NCBI GenBank assembly: GCA_963921825.1
Contig: OY997596.1
Span: forward strand, 11,475,001 to 11,539,000
Length of the DNA: 64,000 nt
Direction: 5' to 3'
DNA from: Erodium maritimum
Lineage: Eukaryota; Streptophyta; Magnoliopsida; Geraniales; Geraniaceae
The translations under genes and the position numbers were made by a program. The notes below the pieces were generated by a model. It searched no databases and was not told where the DNA came from. It saw only the letters and a list, made by a program, of their open reading frames with translations. Shown here one piece after another: positions 34,608 through 45,334 of the stretch (position 1 is its first letter; each line of letters starts with the position of its first letter).

Positions 34608-37253
34608 TGTCACGCCCCAAATCCGGTTTTCACCGGATTCGAGACGTGAACTAGGGAAAATAATTTAAACAATAAATAAAAAGGAATTTAACAATACCAT
34701 CTCAGCAAAAACTTAAATACAGTTCAAAATTTATAGTCAATTGCTCAAACCAGTAGAATAACAGAAAATGTAGTTTGGTGCAATGTACAGTACGTCTCTA
34801 AAACATAAAATTTCCCGAAACCTCAAGGAGCTCCCGAGCCTTGAGACCACCTCTAGGTCTACTCATCAAGAAACCCCGTACAAACAGTAAACAAGAAGGG
34901 GGTGAGCTTACGCTCAGTAGGAAAGAGTAGTGAAGTAAAGAAACCCCTGTTTTTAACAATAAAACCCATTAGTACAATTATCCAACATACACTAAATAAA
35001 GATCAACAAGAATTGCAATACTTAAAGAAGGTAACACTCAAGGAGATCAATGGAAAGATAACGAATTTACCACAGGAATCGATTAAAGAAACACACAAAT
35101 ACTGAAATATTGGATAACAAATTACAAGACTCTGATCCGTACATTGACTTGTACCTCATATCAGAATGCCCCTCGGTCCAGAGGAGACACATGCCGTCAG
35201 GACTTCCGGAAACATTCCCTAGGAACACATATCGTCGGAGGTCCCGGAAATGTCTTCAAAGGACCACAGATCATCGGGGCGAAACCAGCAATACTCCCTC
35301 GGGGTAAATAACCACACACCATACCAAAAACACACATCGGCCTCGACGTCTTCCCGGAAACGCACGTCGGAGTATACAATCATATACCATACCAGAACCG
35401 CACATCGGACTAGGTATCTTCCCGGAATGTCCACCTCGGGGTACACACTCACATCATACCGGAACCGCACATCGGTCTAGATGTCTTCCCGGAATGTCCA
35501 CCTCGGGGTACACACTCGATCCACACAAAGCATAACAAGCACAATACAGCCACACACAATGTCAACCCAAGCTTACCGACATGACTTACCAACCACGTAC
35601 CATCGGTCTATCACTCACCCGATCATATCGTTAGGCACAAACAAATCACATTCAAACATTCACTCAATCAATCAATCATAATACGGATCAACCATTTACA
35701 TTACGATTAACATAATTCAACTAGTTTAGTATGACTCTTATCTTATCCTAAGGACGGAACATGCATCGACCTTAAGGGCGAACGATCATCAATAAGTACA
35801 ATCAACACGTAATCCTGAGGCTCGACATGGCCATTCTACCAGCACGACAATTTCCCAAGATATTGAAAGCGATTAATCTAGTGAATCACATCCTATATGC
35901 AAACTAAGACTCGTCCGGTTATTATTGTAATTGAAAAGCGGTTAATCTAGTGAATCACATCCTACATGCAAACTAGGACCTTTCCGGTTATTATTATCCT
36001 ATAGGCATACTATTAATGTTCTTAAATTAAGAGTGGAGTTTGCTGAGTTCTCCCACGCTCAAATACTCCTAGCTGTTGACGTCTTGGCTAGCTTCCTCCT
36101 CGTCCTCTCACGGTGTCCCAAAGTTCTCCTCCTCCGAGCTCGAGTCCAAGGTCTTGGATCACAATTAAAACTATAATTAAAGACTAACCACAAGACACAC
36201 AACTAAGATAATAAAAAAAACAACTGTTTGGTTCAAAATAACCTTTCGAGAAAGACGAGTGCCGTCACGGTCTCCCTCACGGAGCCTTGACGTCTCCCGT
36301 CACGGTGCCCGTCATGGATCTGTGACGGCCCAGACCAGTTCCGTCCTTCTTCTTCCTCCAGCCTCCTTTTCACGAAAAACAGTCAAAAAACTCCATTTTC
36401 AGTCATCCAAAACCTCCAAAGCAGTCAAATAACTTCAATCTATCACTACCCAAGGTAGGATTCATCAAACCAACAAATACCCAAGAGATTCCCAAATCAA
36501 AAACACCAAAAACTCATAGATTTCAACACAAATCAATCATCTATTGCTCTAGAACATCATATAACAACATAGAACTCAAAAACCTAGCTAGTTCATGCCT
36601 TCCTAAGAAAACCCAAAGCTTGAGATGACTTGAAATGAGATTATGATAGTGTTATTACCTTTATAATGATGAGATGATGAAGAAGATGGGCTTTTGAGAA
36701 GATTTTGGTGAAGGGAAGGTTTGAAAGGAACTTCTTTTCCTTTGCTTCTTTTTCAAGCTTCAATGGAGGCTCATCTTCCTTCTCTCTCTAGCTATGTTTG
36801 GCCACCACAAGCAATTGTGCTGAAAATTGGTTGCTTCAATTGCCTTAAAAGACCTAAAAGGTTGAAATTCCAAAAAGCCCTTTTGGTCCAATTCTTATGC
36901 TATGGCTTAAGTGAGGGTAAATGGGTCTTTTGAGACCCATTTCTTCTCCTCCAAGCCACTTAGGACATGTGTCCTAGTGGGGACCACTTGCCTCTACTAA
37001 AAATCTAGCACCTCAATTTAGTTAGGATTCGTCGATATAAAGTCTCGGTTTGACCAAAAATTGACTTTCCCATAATTACAGTCAAACGAAAGGAAATGAC
37101 CCAACTAAGCTAACCGTGATGACGGATAAGCTTTTTGGGCCCCGGAAAGGTCCCGAACGACTCTCAGAGTCATCGGTTGACTTTTCCAACCGAAAGTTAA
37201 ACTTTTCCAAAAATCACCGACTCGACCGGGATCGACCGGAGACGATTCTTACA
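34608..37253 (-). repeat. solo LTR of the Tekay-like gypsy family
   Basis: Begins TGTCACGCCCC and ends GACGATTCTTACA with a perfect 5-bp duplication cttta at 34603-34607 and 37254-37258. Its 2646-bp length and internal layout (GGTGAGCTTACGCTCAGTAG, tandem array, GTCACGG motifs, GGGCCCCGGAAAGGTCCCGAA) match the gypsy LTRs at 436-1833 and 7335-9970, but the sequence has diverged, so it is a sister family or an older copy. It was left by LTR-LTR recombination. Confidence 0.95.
35180..35520. repeat. tandem array in the solo LTR
   Basis: About four units of some 70 bp with TACCGGAACCGCACATCGG, TAGATGTCTTCCCGGAATG and CACCTCGGGGTACACACTC. The last two units are nearly identical and the outer ones are degraded. 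Confidence 0.75.
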
Positions 37254-37258
37254 CTTTA

Positions 37259-37745
37259 TAAGGGGGAGCCAAGAGAAACTTAGAGTAGTTTGATTACATC
37301 ACCCTTATCTTCATTACATCAATAAAAACGAAGCATGGTAGGTTTATAACTCATTCATACGCTTTTCAATACTAGCTTTGCTTCTTTCCTCCATATTGGG
37401 TATGTACAACCTTTACACAAAATACTCATAGTTTGTTGGTAACGATCATTAAAAACTTTATTTAACATGCCATGACATTCTTTTAGAGACATCAAGGCCA
37501 AAAAAGTGCTCCATTTCATTTCACCGAAGGCTCTACATAGTGGAGTTTCATGATTTGTTATCAACAAACTGTAATTTTGAGTTTCTAACTCATCAACACC
37601 AAATACTTTCACTCATTGGAGGAACATAATCTCGGGTACCAAATGGAGTCACATAATTAATGTACTCCACATATAGATTCACAAGAGCATCATCTATGGA
37701 TTGGTTGACTGTATCACTTAGTTCGATGATATTTTATCTTCTTCT
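37259..37745. other. no gene seen
   Basis: AT-rich sequence between the solo LTR and a minus-strand LINE tail. The longest minus-strand frame (37355-37612) has no recognisable domain. Confidence 0.5.
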
Positions 37746-37829
37746 TTTTTTGATCAGCAAAGCAAATTTATTAAATACGACCTTTTAAAGTAAAGAACAA
37801 GGGGTGGAGCAACAACACTTACAGACTAA
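37746..37829 (-). mobile_element. LINE-type 3' tail fragment
   Basis: On minus it ends TTTGCTTTGCTGATCAAAAAAA. The 80 bp before the tail resemble 10140-10236 (CACCCC then GTTCTTTACTTTAAAAGGTC, TTTAATA). The body is interrupted by the Harbinger MITE at 37830-38408 and probably resumes after 38411, but I could not find its 5' end. Confidence 0.6.
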
Positions 37830-38408
37830 GAGCATTGCTCATCGGAACCTCAAAGATGCAGAGCCCTATACTATGGATGGAGATGAGCACAGATACAACA
37901 AGAATTATAACCACAGAATAACAACAAAGCCACCAAACAGATAGAACAACAACAGAAAATTAAGGCCTAAAACCGGATTTAACAACTTGAAGCATTTTTG
38001 AAGAGAAAACATCAACTGCCACAACCAACAATCCGTAAATCTAAACCCCTAACCTTGAAAGGAAAAGAAACAACTCCTTGCTCAATAGTCTAAGTCTAGC
38101 ATCCATCATAAAAGAGGATGATTGGAGCTAAATTGTCGGCGGCCAACACCGCTAACGGCGGAGACATACCTTATTGGTCATACTAACCCAAGCATTGACT
38201 AACCGTACAGGCTAGCAACGGCCGACAACGCTTCCAATGCAGTCACCGCTAACCGCTGACTGCCAACAGCTCTTTGCGTTGGCTGATGGTGTCGCCGATA
38301 ACGGAACCAATCCGCCCATCCGTCATCACATATTTGACAGTTATACGCCGCCGTTTCGTCTCCACCAACAACTATTAGTCACCGAACCGCATGCGATTAG
38401 AGATGCTC
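37830..38408. mobile_element. PIF/Harbinger-type MITE, 579 bp
   Basis: Termini GAGCATTGCTCATCGG and (reverse complement of the right end) GAGCATCTCTAATCGC form imperfect inverted repeats. TAA flanks both sides (37827-37829 and 38409-38411), the expected 3-bp duplication. Its last 190 bp match the right end of the Harbinger remnant at 22640-24819 (TGACTGCCAACAGCTCTTTG, CGTTTCGTCTCCACCAACAA). It is non-coding. Confidence 0.75.
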
Positions 38409-38411
38409 TAA

Positions 38412-39009
38412 GTAAGACGCTAAAAAGATGTTACCTCTAAATGTCAAGCCTCCTAAATAAGTTATGCAGTAAAAAGATAAACCTAAAGCATTATTTCATA
38501 TGAAGTTAGAGCACGAAAATAATGTATCACGCTTCTTTTTTAAGGACTCTTTTAGTTTTAGTTCCTCGACACTCACCACCTTACATGCCAGTCGATCTCC
38601 TTCTAAGCAATGGTCAAGTGACTCAAGTCACCGTTCATCTTAGGTAACCACCGCTTCATGCACAACTACTACTTTAAGTTTGCCCGAGACTCAACACTTG
38701 TTTGATCATCTAAACAGGTAATCATAGTCACTGTTCTTGTTAATGGCTCTGTTATATATAATGTTGATTGGGGTTTGAACAAAGTGAATTTAGACATGTT
38801 AGTGAACATTTTACATGTTTTCAAACTTGGTAACAGCAAAGAATTTCAACCAAAAGAAGTAGAATTGGATAGTTGATTCCAAGAATGGTAATCTAAAGCA
38901 ATATAAACTCAACAAAAGCAGTCTCAATTCAGGAAACATGAACAGGCTCATGTGAAACAACGTTGGAACAAAAAATCACACAAAAAACAGCAGAATTCAT
39001 CAGGATAAT
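38412..39009. other. no gene seen; 3' flank of the phosphatase gene
   Basis: No supported frame. The right part will contain the 3' untranslated region of the minus-strand gene that ends at 39010. Confidence 0.5.
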
Positions 39010-40237
39010 CTAAAGGGTGAGATGATTAATCTGCAAAATTTGGCTATAGAAATGCCAGTGTTGGTCCGTATCTTTGATAGTCTCTTGCCCAAACGGATTC
39101 TCCTTAACATACTTTTGCACATTTTCAGCTTTAGACAAGCCCTCTAAATAAACTCGCAGATCGCCTCCTGCTCCTGCAATAAGTTTCATATACAAAACCA
39201 GTTGACAATTTTAACTAACCAATAACGCGTAAATGAATGAACACCAACATAAGATTTAACATTGATCTCACCTAACGATGCATCGCCCGTATGTGTGTGC
39301 AGATACGGGTGAGGGAATATAGCAGTATATGCCTAAACAACAACAACAACAAAAACACATAAGCATTAATCCGTAAAGACTCAGAAAACAATATTTTTAA
39401 CTTACGGGATTGCGCAATGCCTTGTAAGGTGAGTCATCTATCAATAATGTGTTTGATTCATTGTAATCTCCCTTGTTCCACGATATTTCAGGGAAAAACT
39501 TCTCCCAAACCTTTTTGAGCTCCTTCAAAACCAAGGGCTTGTGCTTATTCTCCAATGTACAAAACTTTGTGTGGGTACAATAGGATTGATCCTACAATAA
39601 TAATCAAAAATTCCAAATCAGAAACACTTTTTTATTAATTTGAGACCAAGTTTATTTATCATAAGATTGTGAATTCACTCAAACCAGTATTAGTACAGAA
39701 ACAAAGATATTTTTAGTGGGTAAAACGATCACATTCCAATCAGAAGTGTAGAGAGAGCAACAGTCAATGTTAAAGTTCAGGACTTACCCAACAAAATACT
39801 AACTTATGTCTATAATCTCCCATAAGAAATTTGACAGCCTTGTCCATATTATCCCTACAACAACAGTTAGAAACACTTGCAATATAACAAAAACACATTA
39901 TATTTGGATTTGTAAAAAGTGAAGGGACATGAATGTACTTGGTTCTTGATGACCAGACAGCAACGTCGAACCTCTCAAAGCAGAATTGCAGAAAATCATC
40001 ACAGAAAGGCCTCTTGAAAACTGAGACATATGTATGGAGGAAGAGATGAATAAAACTTGGTGATACAAAAATATGAAAGAAACCCAATAAATAAAAGTAA
40101 TTACCTGCTTTTCCGGATATGGTTGTGTCTGGATTATATGCTCTGTTACCACCATACTGAACAAAATCAGCAAGCAGCCCATTTACGTCAAGGATGAGGA
40201 GTTTTTTATTTCCACATTGTCTTCCTCTTCCTGCCAT
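39010..40237 (-). CDS. HAD-superfamily FCP1/NIF-like phosphatase domain protein
   Basis: Six exons on minus: 40237-40105, 40020-39939, 39854-39788, 39591-39406, 39332-39272 and 39173-39010. All introns are GT-AG and the frame holds, giving 230 residues. FCP1-like motifs are in order: motif I LLILDVNGLLADF, RPFCDDFLQFCFERFDVAVW, motif II-like SSRTK, KPLVLKELKKVWE, and motif III/IV TLLIDDSPYKALRNP. The family removes phosphate from Ser (for example RNA polymerase II tail). Motif I here is DVNG instead of DxDxT, so the second catalytic Asp is Asn. Start ATGGCAGG at 40237 is the first in-frame ATG; the in-frame codon 14 positions earlier is GTG. The gene is intact. A PIF transposon lies about 250 bp upstream. 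Confidence 0.9.
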
Positions 40238-40277
40238 CGGATCAGAGAGTTTTGTACAAGTTTTAAGTTCATCTTCC

Positions 40278-40286
40278 ACTTTTATA
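40278..40286 (-). promoter_or_regulatory. possible TATA box of the phosphatase gene
   Basis: TATAAAAGT on minus, only about 40 bp upstream of the ATG. If used, the leader would be very short. A start farther upstream, before the PIF element, is also possible. Confidence 0.3.
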
Positions 40287-40783
40287 GCCTAATCCTTGCG
40301 ATTTCAGAGAAGTCGTTTCACATTCTCATCTGTCGATTCCAATTCCAGAGGCAAACACAAGTTTGCTTGCAACTGTGATGTACCATTATTACAAGTCAAC
40401 CTTGAAAAAAGCAGCTAGGACTTGAGCAGGAAACTGATAGAATGATTGGATACAACTAGATTTGTTTCATAATGGTGTAAAACTATCTTGCGTCTAAGGG
40501 GGGTTTGCGCGCGAGGCCGGAGCGGGAAAAGCAGCAGAAAGAGTCCGGGGTTCGGCCGGTGTAGGGAGGGGGCGTGCGGGGCGCGGGGGAGCAGAGGGAG
40601 TGGGAGAGGGAGTGGGAGAGTTCGGGGGCAGGGGCGCGAGGCCAAATTCAGCCTCGCTGCCCCTCTGCTGCCCACTGGCAGCGCCACACCTGTCCAAGTA
40701 AAAAAAAACGATTATTGCTGGTAGCAACGGTTTGAAACTAACAGCCATATTTTTTTAATACGAAAAAAAATTATTTATCCCCC

Positions 40784-40793
40784 ACTATAAATA
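40784..40793 (+). promoter_or_regulatory. TATA box of the PIF transposase
   Basis: CTATAAATAC, about 110 bp before the reading frame of the transposase and followed by a pyrimidine-rich leader. Confidence 0.55.
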
Positions 40794-40892
40794 CCCCTCA
40801 CCCATTTCATCAAATCCACAACATCATTCCTAAAATTTCTCTCTACATTTCATCTCCTGATTCTCTACATTTCATTTCCGATTGTCGAAAAA

Positions 40893-42259
40893 AAATATCC
40901 GACGACGAACGTCAAACAAGGGAGGAGCTCGAAGCCGAACGCCGCGAGATCGAAGCCGAATTTCGTGCTTGGGAGCGAGGACTCCGGTGTAGAACCGAGA
41001 GAATGATGCAGAGAGAAATGCCACAATTCGAGAGATTGAGGCGACGGCTCGAAACAGGAGAAGGTTCCCGGGAAGAGATCAACATAAGGCGTGAGCAAGG
41101 CCACGACGACCTAATGAGGGATTATTTTGTCGAGAGCCCGGTCTATGGCCCCGAATTGTTTAGGCGACATTTTCGTATGTCCAGAACATTATTTTTACGG
41201 GTTATGGAAGCGGTTAAGTCTCACGACAGCTACTTTGTTCAGAGTCATGACGCTGCACGACGGTTGGGGTTATCAATGCACCAGAAATGCACCGCTGCGA
41301 TACGAATGCTAGCGTACGGGTGCTCTGCCGATTCATTGGACGACACACTACGTAGGGGGAAAGCACTATACTCAAATGTGTTAGACGTTTCTGTAAAACC
41401 GTTATTGCGGTTTTCTACGCAGAATACATGCGGAAGCCGAATGTGGCGGACATGGCGCGATTACTTGAGTCGGGCAATAGCCGAGGGTTCCCCAGTATGA
41501 TTGGTAGTCTTGACTGCATGCATTGGGAGTGGAAGAATTGTCATGTCGCATTGCAACGATCGCATGAACGTGGAGATCACGGGAATCCAACAATTATGCT
41601 GGAAGCGGTTGCGTCTCGTGATACGTGGATTTGGCATGCGTTTTTCGGTATGGGTGGCACGAACAACGACATTAACGTCCTCAACGCCGGCCACTTATTC
41701 GATGAAGCTTTCCGTGGTCGTGGCATGGCCGTGGATTTCGAGATCAACGGGCATCGCTATAACAAGCCGTATTATTTAGTTGACGGCATTTATCCTCAAT
41801 GAGGTCGGTTCGTCAAGTCGATTCGTCATCCCTATACCCGCAAACAAAATTTGTTTGCCAAATGCCAAGAAAGTGCCCGTAAAGATATTGAACGGGCCTT
41901 TGGAGTCCTCCAAGAACGGTGGCGCATAATGTCAAGGCCCGCTCGGATCCGGGATAAAGCGACTTTGACTGATATGATGCATTGTTATATCATTCTACAT
42001 AATATGATCCTGGAGGACGAACGCGATCAGTATGAAGCAGGGGATAACTTTGTTTTTCGAGCCCCCTCTGGAATTACCTCAGGGTTTGGCACCACCTCAA
42101 GCATGGAATCGATCAATGCCCTTGACGTACCACCAGGAACTCCAAGTGCGAGTTAGTGTCATCAATGATGGGACTCATCGGAAACTTCAAGAAGACCTTA
42201 TGGAGCACATATGGAATCGGTCGGGCGGGACTTACTACTCAAGCGATTCAGACGACTGA
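40893..42259 (+). pseudogene. PIF/Harbinger transposase (DDE), start lost and frameshifted
   Basis: The N-terminal part reads SDDERQTREELEAERREIEA, then YFVESPVYGPELFRRHFRMS. The catalytic residues can all be read: D in MIGSLDCMHWEW, D in GTNNDINVLN and E in DIERAFGVLQERW. Lesions: the likely start codon is ATA (about 40893) not ATG; a frameshift lies near 41415, between LLRF and YAEYMRKPNVADMARLL; a TGA at 41800-41802 replaces an expected Trp after GIYPQ; and another shift near 42150 precedes the terminal VINDGTHRKLQEDL. The enzyme cuts and rejoins element ends in active copies. This one cannot. Confidence 0.85.
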
Positions 42260-42639
42260 TATGTAATTTTTTTAAGTTATGTACTTTTTTAATTTTGTAT
42301 TTTATGAATGAAATTTTATTTCTATTTATGAATTTTATTTATACTACTTATTTAGTAGTTGTTGATTTAAAAATAACGTTAAACATATTCATTTAAAAGC
42401 TTAATTAATTACACAGTCAGCATTTCTGAAAATCATGCCCCCCATATTTGCCCCTCCGATGTGCAGCACACAAAATTTAAGGGGGCAGGGGCCTGAACCC
42501 TGCCCAGTCAGCAGATGATTCTGCCTCAGGTTCGTGATCACCCCCCCCCCCTCACTGATGTGGATGCTCTAAACCTTCCGACCTATCGTTGCCTCTTCTT
42601 CCACCCTCAACCTTTCATCCCAGATGTGCATTTGCTCTA

Positions 42640-43930
42640 AGTTGTTCGTTTGTAACCTTCCTCCTGTTTTCACCCGGGAGTAGGTTTTCGATCTTTTTTT
42701 GTCTTTGGGTTAGATCCGTCGAGCTTTTCTACCGGGAAAATTCAACAGGTCGAAGATAAGATTCGGTTTCGTTCACTTCGACAACGCTGATGAACTTGCT
42801 TTGATCGTCTATTGCTTGCATCGCTTTAAGCTGTATTATAAATACCTCATTGTCGGCTTCTCTCTGACATACTCTTTGGGTTCTGTCGCTTCTCAAGTCG
42901 TATCCGAGGGATCTTCTTCTCTTGTCGGTCTGTTCTTCAGTGATGTTGTGGCATGTTTGTAAAAGGCCTCTCCCTCTTCTACAGCTCCTCTTCAGGTTCT
43001 CTCTTACATTGGTTGCTCTAATGGGAGTTTGACCAAGGCTTTGGGGTTTAGCATCGTTAAAGTGGCAGCCTCGTGGAGAGTCTGGCTTCAATCTGGTCGG
43101 AATTCTCTCCTGCTCAAAAGCTCCTCGCTCATCTCTCCGCTTGGGCAATCTGGCCGCCTTCCCCAGCCTCTTTCCCCATTTTCCTCGTTTCTTCGAACCC
43201 AGCGTAAGGCTCGATGGTGTCCCGTTGGTTTCCAAGGCGTCTTCCTCGAAAAGACAAAATCCAAACCCTTTTATTGTTGAGATGCTGTTACAGTTGTCCA
43301 TTCTTAAGAGCCATTTGGAAGGCTCGTAGCGTCCCGAGGTTTGGACGGCTAGGCCCTCGCCAGGCTCGCCTCTCGACCCAGCTCCTTGCGTTGGGCCTTG
43401 TCCGGCCAAACCCCTCGGCCCAAGCTCTTTCCTGGTTGTGCCAGCTGATTTGAAAGCCTTGGACAAGACAGTAGAGTTCCCCCCCTCGAATTCCTCACAA
43501 GTCTCTTTGCTGTCTGTTTCTCACTCGAATCTCATTACGGATACCAATTCTCCTTTGATGAATGACTATTTCCCTCCTTTTTCCGGCTTGATCAGGAAAA
43601 AGAAGCACAAAAAGCTTGGTTGTCGCAAGGTCTCGAAACCCCTTCCAGTAGCTAAGCCGATGGAATCCAGGCCGTCTCGCTCCTTGCGCAAACAATCGAA
43701 AGCTAAGCGCATTTGGGATCTCTGCAAATCTCTGGGATTCACAACTTCTTCTTGTGATGTTGATGTCCAGAAGATCTTTCAGAGTTCCCTTTAATTTCTA
43801 TAGTCGTTCGGCCTTTCTTTTGTCATTCTTGTGTTTTCTTTTAGCTCTTTCTCATCTTCCTCCTTGTATTGTCTCTTTTGAGATCCTAGTCTTGGGTTGA
43901 TATAGAATCATATTTTTTTTGAGGATAAAA
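42640..43930 (+). mobile_element. ORF1-derived LINE remnant
   Basis: The plus strand carries an RRM-like segment (FRFVHFDNADELALIVYCL near 42755) with breaks, then an open frame 43438-43794 with KKKHKKLGCRKVSKPLP and AKRIWDLCKSLGFT. The 3' untranslated region ends TTTTTGAGGATAAAAAAA, with short TCTC/GAGA arms upstream. No reverse transcriptase is present. The layout repeats the ORF1-plus-3'-end architecture of 31311-33225. Target duplication was not found and the 5' edge is approximate. Confidence 0.6.
42750..43794 (+). pseudogene. LINE ORF1-like protein remnant
   Basis: The first frame begins with an RRM-like FVHFDNADELALI and goes on to a Ser/Leu-rich region stopped near 42959. Pieces continue in other frames until the 118-residue C-terminal frame at 43438-43794, which is basic and ends in a WDLCKSLGFTTSS helix. 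Resemblance to ORF1 proteins is by order and composition, not by a strong motif, so the identity is inferred. Confidence 0.5.
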
Positions 43931-43934
43931 AAAC

Positions 43935-45319
43935 TACATACAACTACAGAAGCATATTGACTAGAGTTGTCGGATTTCATGTAAAAGGGGTTCCAATTTT
44001 GTTTATTTTCTTAGAGCACATACATCATGCAAGACTCGGGATTCCGATTCACTAATTGGTGAATTACGAGTCGCGAGCCACATGATGTGGTGTCAGTTTT
44101 ATGGGGGTTCTGATTCACTAAATAATGAATCGATTCATGAGTCGAAGGGTTTCAATTCACAATAGTCGATGGGTTCGTAAACCCCAGCCGCCCAATGATA
44201 ACACGCCACATGGCCTTCTTTTAAAAAAATCTATTTAAATTCTACTTTTATTTTTTAAATATCAATTATATTTTATTTATTTCTTTTTGAATATTTTATT
44301 TATTTATTTTATTACTTATTTAATTTCATTTTATTTATTTTTATTAATTTTATTTATTTCTTTCACTACTTGTTTATGAATTATTTTATTAATTTTATTC
44401 AATCATTTTTATGTTTTTTATTAATTATTTTATTAGTTAGCAGTTCATATTGCTTACTGATTTTATTTATTACATTTCTGTTTTAATTCAGTATTTAATA
44501 AATTCAGCAAAACAATATTAATTATCCACTTCGCACACAAGAATCCCTACTGAATTATGCATAAAAACCCACAGTGTGGAAATTCTGAGATTTTAATTCA
44601 AGCTTATGAATCGATTCATCAACACAAATTCCAATTTAGTTTTTATGAATCTCAGCCTGTAATTATAAATCGTGAGATCAAGTTTTTATATGTGAACAAT
44701 ATGGTAAAACATTTTCAATTTCCATACCATACAAAAAAAATATCTCTCGATGTATACGATCATATTATTATTTATTTATTGGTCTCTCATAACTAAGTCT
44801 TATTGATATTCATAATAGAAAATAATTTCTTGTAAGTTGCACTAGGTCTAGCTTCCACCTGACTCGAATATTTAATAAATCAAGCTTGTACCATCTCTTT
44901 TAACATCCGAACTATCAATAACTTTAATATGACACCCTGAAATATCAAATAAAATTAGGAACGCTTAATAATACGAAGCAAACTATTTTATGACAATGGG
45001 ATTAATGTTGAGCTTTAATAAGGTCATTCACAATCAAAAGAAAGGGAGAGACCAGAGACGTAGAGTAGATCTAATGGGCCATGTCATTAATATTGTTATG
45101 TCACCATAACTATAGAGAGGAATGTTGGAAGCAACATTACAACCAACACCGTATCATGCAGCTTCGGAGCTAGCGTTGCAAGGAGTCATCAACACATGGC
45201 GGCGGATATCAGAAAATTTGTATGTTGGCAACGGAAGAATTTTGAAAAACAAATATGAATAATAAAATATAACTTTAAAAACAATACTGACAATAGAATA
45301 TTATTTTTTACTCATTTGA
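43935..45319. other. AT-rich spacer, no gene seen
   Basis: Contains a cluster of short inverted repeats around GATTCACTAA/TTGGTGAATT (43990-44160) and a TTTATT-rich stretch (44215-44500). No coding or RNA gene signal. Confidence 0.5.
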
Positions 45320-45334
45320 ATACCTTTTTCATCT

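Larger units (their letters stand above)
40490..42569 (+). mobile_element. PIF/Harbinger DNA transposon, defective
   Basis: The right end reads CACTGATGTGGATGCTC at 42569 followed by TAA, a Harbinger terminus and target. GC-rich subterminal blocks (GGGGCAGGGG near 40625 and 42486) lie in inverted arrangement, a TATA box is at 40784 and a DDE transposase follows. The expected left terminus GAGCATCC is not seen near 40490, so the left end is truncated or replaced and the start is approximate. Confidence 0.8.

Noticed and set aside
40235-40279. Longer phosphatase N-terminus (14 extra residues)
   Set aside because: The in-frame upstream codon is GTG. The first true in-frame ATG is at 40237, giving MAGRG.
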